A stretch of 64,000 nt of DNA from Candidatus Zhuqueibacterota bacterium (GTDB lineage Bacteria > Zhuqueibacterota > Zhuqueibacteria > Residuimicrobiales > Residuimicrobiaceae), in NCBI GenBank assembly GCA_963169875.1, contig CAUJEL010000152.1, positions 1 to 64,000 on the forward strand. The letters run 5' to 3'. A program made the translations under genes and the position numbers. Positions 58,678 to 64,000 of this stretch are shown piece by piece (within the stretch, counting starts at the first letter, position 1; the number at the start of each line of letters is the position of its first letter). The notes below the pieces were generated by a model that worked only from the letters and a program-made list of their open reading frames with translations, did no database searches and was not told the DNA's origin.

Positions 58678-59601
58678 TCATTGCACCTGATCATTTAAAA
58701 ACTGCACATTTTCGCTGAGCATGGTTCTTGAGATCATCTCCTGAAACGCCTGCTGGTATTTTTGCCGGTAGAGATCCTGGGCAACCTGCTGACGCACCTC
58801 ACTGAGCGGCTTTTCCCGTTTCACCTTGCCCTTGTCGTCTTTTTCAGCATAATCGGTTTGATGGGCTTGATAATAGAGATCGATATCCCCGTCATTGATT
58901 TGGATGCGATCGGCGATTTTGTCCTGGAGCAGGCGCCGCACCATTAACATTTTTTTGGCCTGAAAAGCGCCCTCAACCACCTGCTGATCGTTGTCCAGTC
59001 CGGCACGTTTGGCGGTATCGTACAAGAGTTCCGTGGCCACATATTCCTGCAGAAAAGCGACCTTTTTTTCTCGGTCGCGGAACTGATCGCGGACGCTGGG
59101 CGGCAGCTGATCGATCTCGAAGTTGAGATCGCCCAGGGTGATTTCACGGGTGCCGATGCGCGCCACCACCGCGCCCGGCCGTTTTTTGGCGACCTGCGCG
59201 GGGTCCAGCTGCACGGTCTCGTCCAGGGCCTGACGCGCATCCGCGCTGCGGTCGAGGCGTTCCAGACAAGCGATAATTTTCTTGTTGACCTCGGGAATGA
59301 GGGTATTTTCCGGATAAAAATGTTTTATTTTGAGGTAATAGGCCAAGGCTTCCTCATAGTTGCGCAGCCGGTCGAAGTAGAGATTGGCGACCGTGTAATA
59401 GAGATTGGCGGTCTCGCGTTCATCCAGGCGATAATCGCGCAGATAGGTCTCATAGGCCGCCACCGCCTGTTTGTAGAGCGAACGATTGACCAGATCGCCG
59501 GCGTATTCGCGCAGCTTTTCGCCATCAACCGCGGAGGGTTTGTTGCCACCGCAGCCGAGGGCGAGAAGGAGCAAGGGGAAAATCAGGAATTTTTTGTTCA
59601 T
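58678..59601 (-). CDS. TPR lipoprotein with SurA_N/parvulin-chaperone-like C-terminal half
   Basis: Lipobox 'LLLLALGCGGN'; TPR 'YKQAVAAYETYLRDYRLDERETANLYYTVANLYFDRLRNYEEALAYYLKI'; 'VVARIGTREITLGDLNFEIDQLPPSVRDQFRDREKKVAFLQEYVATELLYDTAKRAGLDNDQQV' is SurA_N-like. Confidence 0.75.
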   Translation of the reverse strand: MNKKFLIFPLLLLALGCGGNKPSAVDGEKLREYAGDLVNRSLYKQAVAAYETYLRDYRLDERETANLYYTVANLYFDRLRNYEEALAYYLKIKHFYPENTLIPEVNKKIIACLERLDRSADARQALDETVQLDPAQVAKKRPGAVVARIGTREITLGDLNFEIDQLPPSVRDQFRDREKKVAFLQEYVATELLYDTAKRAGLDNDQQVVEGAFQAKKMLMVRRLLQDKIADRIQINDGDIDLYYQAHQTDYAEKDDKGKVKREKPLSEVRQQVAQDLYRQKYQQAFQEMISRTMLSENVQFLNDQVQ

Positions 59602-59685
59602 AATGATTTGCATGTTTTGTATTTAGTGGTTTGCGTTTTTTTATTCTTTTGCTTCTCTTGGCGCCTTTGCGCCTTGGCGCGATTA

Positions 59686-60564
59686 CTAGCGAAATCTTTT
59701 CGCGCGCATCCGGAAGAATTTGATCAAAGGCTCGACATAGGAATGGGCCGTGTTGATATCAACGTAATCCACATTCAAGGATCGCAGCAACTTTTCGCGC
59801 GCATCCTTGCCCTGATAGGCTTTTTTGCTGAATGCGCGCCGGATGATCGGGTCGTTGGTATCCACCAGGAACGATTCGTGCGTCTCCGCATCTTCCAGTT
59901 CGATGAATCCGACGCCCGGCAAATCGAACTCGCGCGGATCTGAGAGCGAAATGGCGACAATATCGTGGCGTTTGTTGGCGATCTGCAACGCCTTTTCATA
60001 TCCGGTCGAGAGAAAATCGGAGATCAAAAAGACCACACTGCGCCGCCGCGTCACCTTGCTGAGATACTCCAGGGCCTGACTGATGTTGGTTTTGCGCCCG
60101 CGCGGCTCGTGATAGAGCACCTCGCGCACCACCCGCAACACATGCGACTTGCCTTTTTTGGGGGTGACGAATTTCTCCACATCCTCCGAGAAAATGACCA
60201 GCCCCACTTTGTCATTGTTTTTGATGGCGGAAAAAGCCAGCAGGGCGCAGATTTCTGCGGCGATCTCGCCCTTCATCTGCGCCACAGTGCCAAAGGCGCC
60301 CGAAGAACTCACATCGACCACCAGCATCACGGTCAATTCGCGCTCTTCCTCGAATATCTTGACAAACGGATGCCCCATTCGCGCGGTGACATTCCAGTCA
60401 ATGGTGCGCACATCATCTCCAAGTGTGTACTCACGGACTTCGGAGAACTCCATGCCCCGTCCCTTGAAGACCGAATGGTACTCGCCGGAAAAAACATCAT
60501 TGACCAGGCCGCGCGTCTGAATTTCGATCCGCTTGACCTTTTTTAGTATCTCTTTTGGTATCAT
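59686..60564 (-). CDS. DUF58-domain protein of the MoxR/Bat operon
   Basis: 'KKVKRIEIQTRGLVNDVFSGEYHSVFKGRGMEFSEVREYTLGDDVRTIDWNVTARMGHPFVKIFEEERELTVMLVVDVSSSG'. Start at MIPKEIL (60564). Confidence 0.94.
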   Translation of the reverse strand: MIPKEILKKVKRIEIQTRGLVNDVFSGEYHSVFKGRGMEFSEVREYTLGDDVRTIDWNVTARMGHPFVKIFEEERELTVMLVVDVSSSGAFGTVAQMKGEIAAEICALLAFSAIKNNDKVGLVIFSEDVEKFVTPKKGKSHVLRVVREVLYHEPRGRKTNISQALEYLSKVTRRRSVVFLISDFLSTGYEKALQIANKRHDIVAISLSDPREFDLPGVGFIELEDAETHESFLVDTNDPIIRRAFSKKAYQGKDAREKLLRSLNVDYVDINTAHSYVEPLIKFFRMRAKRFR

Positions 60565-60816
60565 GAATAGAATCTGGCTCGCAATTATCACGTTCAATTC
60601 TTAAACCGCCGCACGCGCCGGGCTGTTTTTATTGGAATCAAAAAAATATAATGAGTTGCAATTCATCTGAACCAAAAAATTGCCCTCGATGCCATTCTTA
60701 GGTTTTTTGCGCGTCTCTGCGTTTTTGGCGGTGAATAAGTCAAGTCGACTGACAAAAGTAAGAAACTGAAAAATCAGTTATACTTTTTTTAAGTCAGGGT
60801 AAATATTTTTCTCGCA

Positions 60817-61806
60817 TCAAGGCACTTCGACCTTGTTGATGATTTTGCGCACCACATCTTCCGCGGTGATCTCTTCAGCTTCCGCCTCGTAGGTGATGAT
60901 GACGCGGTGGCGCAGGACGTCCATGGCGATGGAGCGAATGTCCTCGGGCGTCACGTATCCGCGGCGGCGCAAGAAGGCATGCGCTTTTGCCGCCATGCTG
61001 AGGTAGATCGATGCGCGCGGCGAGGCGCCATAAGCAATCAGATCCGCCAGTTCATCGAGTCCGTATTCCCTGGGCTTGCGTGTGGCGAAAACAATATCAA
61101 CAATGTAATTTTCAATCTTGGGATCGATATACACTTCATGAACCGCCTCGCGCGCCTTGATGATATCCTGCGGCGTCACCACCGGTTTGGCAACCGGCAA
61201 GTCCGTGCGCGTCATGCGGCGCATGATCTCCAGTTCCTCCTCGCGATCCGGATACCCGATGGAAAGTTTGAGCATGAAGCGGTCGACCTGCGCTTCCGGC
61301 AGCGGATAGGTCCCTTCCTGTTCGATGGGATTCTGCGTGGCCAGCACCAGAAACGGCGTGGGCAGCACAAACGTCGTATCGCCGATGGTGACCTGCCGTT
61401 CCTGCATGGCTTCAAGGAGCGCGGATTGCACCTTGGCCGGCGAACGGTTGATTTCATCGGCCAGGACAAGATTGGAAAAAATGGGGCCCTTTTTCACGCT
61501 GAAGCCGCCGCTCTTCTGATCGTAAATCATGGTGCCGACGATGTCGGCTGGCAGCAGGTCAGGGGTGAACTGGATGCGTTGGAACTGGGTTTTAATGGCG
61601 GCTGACAAGGTCTTCACGGTCATGGTTTTGGCCAGACCAGGAACACCTTCGAGCAGGATGTGGCCATCGGCCAGCAGCCCGATCAGCAACCGCTCCACCA
61701 TGTATTTTTGTCCGACGATAACGCTGCTGATCTCCGTCGTGATCTTTTCGACAAAAGCGCTTTCGCGTTCGATTTTCGCCTGAATGGCTTGAATATCGAT
61801 ATTCAT
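60817..61806 (-). CDS. moxR: MoxR-family AAA+ ATPase
   Basis: 'VIVGQKYMVERLLIGLLADGHILLEGVPGLAKTMTVKTLSAAI', 'RIQFTPDLLPADIVGTMIY', 'LVLADEINRSPAKVQSALLEAMQERQVTIG', 'VLATQNPIEQEGTYPLPEAQVDRFMLKL'. Confidence 0.97.
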   Translation of the reverse strand: MNIDIQAIQAKIERESAFVEKITTEISSVIVGQKYMVERLLIGLLADGHILLEGVPGLAKTMTVKTLSAAIKTQFQRIQFTPDLLPADIVGTMIYDQKSGGFSVKKGPIFSNLVLADEINRSPAKVQSALLEAMQERQVTIGDTTFVLPTPFLVLATQNPIEQEGTYPLPEAQVDRFMLKLSIGYPDREEELEIMRRMTRTDLPVAKPVVTPQDIIKAREAVHEVYIDPKIENYIVDIVFATRKPREYGLDELADLIAYGASPRASIYLSMAAKAHAFLRRRGYVTPEDIRSIAMDVLRHRVIITYEAEAEEITAEDVVRKIINKVEVP

Positions 61807-61852
61807 TACTCCTCCACTGAAACGATGTCTGAAATGGGTTTACAGAAAACTC

Positions 61853-62782
61853 TTAAATTTCACGCTCTGTTTTGGGCGCCGTCAACCACGATTCGAATAG
61901 CGTATACATGCGCTCCAGCTTGTCCCGGCTGACCGCGGTACCAGAAAATTTGACCACATCCGCGGTATTGAGGATCTCTTCGGCATCGGCGGCGAGCCGT
62001 TCATCACCGCCGCTGCTCTTCAGTACAGAGATGAGTTCAGACGTGGTCTGACCCAATGGCCCCCCGGTGAACTTTTCCGCCAGGTAGAGCCGCACCAGTC
62101 TGGAGAGCTGTGCAAAGGCCGTCTCGACATCGAGGTCGAGCGAACGCAGATCGATCGCACCCCTGAGTTGGCTGTGAAAACGCTGCTCAACGGTCTGCAC
62201 CGCTGCTTTTTGCGCTTCCGCGGCCAGCTTGGCCGCGCGCTTTTTTTGACGCTGCTGCCAAAAAAGATAAGCACCCCCGGCAACCACCATCGAACCGGCT
62301 GCAAGCCAAAGAATCCAGGCGTACTGACCGGGCTCTGGCAATGGATCAATGGCCTTGGCTTCAAGACGATTGGCAAAAAGCCGGTATTCCTTGCCAGTGG
62401 CTGAGTCGGTGTAACGCGCCACCAGGCCGTCCACATAGGCCATGCCGAGCACTTCCGGCTTTAAAGTAAAATAATATTCCTGAACCGCAACCTGACGTCC
62501 ATTGATCACCTGAACCCGGTTGGCGCTCGACGTGGTGAGGATATTGAAATTCTCCATCAATGGATTATCAAACCGCTGCACTTCATAGCGATCCAGATCC
62601 CCGGTCCATTCCAGCCGCACCGTCAGCGTCGCCGTACGGTTCAAGGGCACCTGGCGCGGTTCGACCTGGGCAGAGATGCGTATGCCTTCCGCATCTCCGG
62701 CAGCGCCAGACACGGGGGTCTGCGGCAAAACAGCACCCGCTAAACACAGGACATAGACAGCCAGTTGCAGGAACTTGGCCAT
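61853..62782 (-). CDS. BatD-like membrane protein (Ig-like N-terminus, TM, helical C-terminus)
   Basis: 'IRISAQVEPRQVPLNRTATLTVRLEWTGDLDRYEVQRFDNPLMENFNILTTSSANRVQVINGRQVAVQEYYFTLKPEVLGMAYVDGLVARY'; TM 'YAWILWLAAGSMVVAGGAYLFW'. Confidence 0.7.
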   Translation of the reverse strand: MAKFLQLAVYVLCLAGAVLPQTPVSGAAGDAEGIRISAQVEPRQVPLNRTATLTVRLEWTGDLDRYEVQRFDNPLMENFNILTTSSANRVQVINGRQVAVQEYYFTLKPEVLGMAYVDGLVARYTDSATGKEYRLFANRLEAKAIDPLPEPGQYAWILWLAAGSMVVAGGAYLFWQQRQKKRAAKLAAEAQKAAVQTVEQRFHSQLRGAIDLRSLDLDVETAFAQLSRLVRLYLAEKFTGGPLGQTTSELISVLKSSGGDERLAADAEEILNTADVVKFSGTAVSRDKLERMYTLFESWLTAPKTEREI

Positions 62783-62896
62783 TGTTACCCTCCATGCATC
62801 AAAAAGCCGATAAAAAGGCTTGGTTGAAAATGGTACGCCCGTCGATCGGCTTTGGATTCCGCAGTTACACGAGAACTCGGGAAGATATGATCACAC

Positions 62897-63406
62897 CTAC
62901 TTTGAGACGGTAGAATCCTGAGGAGTTCCCAAATTTAAATCCAGCTCGCTGATATCTTTGCCGAGGTTGTTCAATTCCCAGGTGACCGAGGGCGCCAATT
63001 CATGGTTCGGCCATTTGGCGAGAAATTCCTCATAATATTTTTTGGCACTTTTCAGGTCCTTGATATCATTGGCATAGCGGTAGCCAATCATAAAGCTGGA
63101 TTGAATGACGAGATTGCTTTTGGGGTATTTTTTGATCAGCCGCTGGTAGGCATCGACCGACTTTGTAAATTCCTTGAGATTGTTGGCGTAGAGCACGCCT
63201 AATCTGTAGAGGGTTTCATCCGCTTTAACGGACTTGGGGTAGGCTTTTACCACTCTTTCATACATATTGGCAGCTTCCTGCCACTGCTCCCGACTCTCGA
63301 AATCCTGGGCATTGGCGCGCAACTGCTCTTCGGTCAGTTTTTCTCCGCAGCCCACGAGAAACGCCACGAGAAGTAAAGATAAAATCCATCCGATCCACTG
63401 CTTCAT
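62897..63406 (-). CDS. TPR lipoprotein, YfiO/BamD-like
   Basis: 'LLLVAFLVGCGEKLTEEQLRANAQDFESREQWQEAANMYERVVKAYPKSVKADETLYRLGVLYANNLKEFTKSVDAYQRLIKKYPKSNLVIQSSFMIGYRYAN'. Confidence 0.82.
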   Translation of the reverse strand: MKQWIGWILSLLLVAFLVGCGEKLTEEQLRANAQDFESREQWQEAANMYERVVKAYPKSVKADETLYRLGVLYANNLKEFTKSVDAYQRLIKKYPKSNLVIQSSFMIGYRYANDIKDLKSAKKYYEEFLAKWPNHELAPSVTWELNNLGKDISELDLNLGTPQDSTVSK

Positions 63407-63489
63407 AAAACATCCTCCGATTATCTTCCCGATTCCTTAATTGCCTCTTCAACGTATCCGCAAATGAAAAAGTTCCCCAATTTTGTAAC

Positions 63490-64000
63490 TTAGACACTTT
63501 TTTGCTTAAAATCAAGGGATTTGTCCCGCAGCACCACCTCAACGGTCTTTCCTGCCATGAAATCACCCTGCAGCAAACGCACGGCAAGGGCATTGACCAG
63601 TTCTTTCTGAATCAAACGCTTCAACGGCCGGGCGCCGAGAGCGGGATCATAGCCATGTTCAGCCAGATAATCCTCAGCCTCAGGCGTCATTTCCAGCGTG
63701 ATCTCCTGGCGCAGCAGCAAGCGCTGCAGATGACGCATTTGCAGCTTGACAATCTGGCGGATGTCTTCTCGCCGCAGAGCGTGAAAGACGACGATATCAT
63801 CAATACGGTTGAAGAATTCCGGACGCAACTGACTTTTCAGCGCATCGCGAACATGTGCCTTGATCTCTTCATGTATCTTTTCGCGGTTTTTCTCTGTGAT
63901 CTCCTGAGAACGTTCCATGATATAGGGCGCACCCAGATTGGAAGTCATGATGATGATGGTATTCTTGAAATTGACCGTGCGGCCCTGATTGTCAGTGAGC
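63490..64000 (-). CDS. clpB: ATP-dependent chaperone ClpB, C-terminal part (runs off the window)
   Basis: 'LTDNQGRTVNFKNTIIIMTSNLGAPYIMER...LRPEFFNRIDDIVVFHALRREDIRQIVKLQMRHLQRLL...GYDPALGARPLKRLIQKELVNALAVRLLQGDF'. Confidence 0.94.
   Translation of the reverse strand, partial: LTDNQGRTVNFKNTIIIMTSNLGAPYIMERSQEITEKNREKIHEEIKAHVRDALKSQLRPEFFNRIDDIVVFHALRREDIRQIVKLQMRHLQRLLLRQEITLEMTPEAEDYLAEHGYDPALGARPLKRLIQKELVNALAVRLLQGDFMAGKTVEVVLRDKSLDFKQKSV

Overview
This 64 kb window is chromosomal DNA from an uncultured-type bacterium, probably of the FCB group (KSB1/Calditrichota/Bacteroidota-like). That placement is an inference from the 'YPNPFNP'-type C-terminal sorting domains, the complete Bat operon and the outer-membrane protein families. 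I found no rRNA, tRNA, CRISPR array, intact transposon or prophage. Main blocks: (1) 0-7.6 kb: DUF3160-like secreted protein, two tandem HU-family genes (one apparently frameshifted, one fused to a TM helix), ClC channel with CBS domains, IorAB-type molybdo-hydroxylase. (2) 7.8-12.5 kb: accessory region with structured inverted repeats, a lipoprotein with clan-CD (caspase/legumain-like) peptidase motifs, an NTF2-like lipoprotein, a ParE/Phd toxin-antitoxin pair, a PfpI-family protein and an SDR gene remnant. (3) 12.5-18.6 kb: two secreted proteins with sorting domains, an Lnt-like acyltransferase, an OmpH-like protein. (4) 18.7-22.9 kb: D-aminoacylase, nitrilase and at least two decayed genes (MBL-fold, PD40). 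(5) 23-31 kb: P-type Ca ATPase, PsiE, sensor kinase, Ca/Na antiporter. (6) 31-37.4 kb: glycan cluster (two Tat Gfo/Idh/MocA oxidoreductases flanking a GH2 exo-glucosaminidase-like enzyme), with a strongly structured intergenic region on one side. (7) 37.9-52 kb: glycosyltransferase, thioesterase, TonB-dependent receptor, PD40 lipoprotein, penicillin acylase, and a run of envelope proteins including a lipoprotein with an extremely aromatic segment and a Ser-rich tail. (8) 52.2-62.8 kb: expanded MoxR/Bat operon with three BatD-like membrane proteins and a TPR-SurA_N-like lipoprotein, then a YfiO-like lipoprotein and the 3' end of clpB. I see no single unmistakable new system. The strongest candidates for follow-up are the clan-CD-like lipoprotein, the expanded Bat operon, the 31.1 kb structured region and the HU-TM/HU pair.
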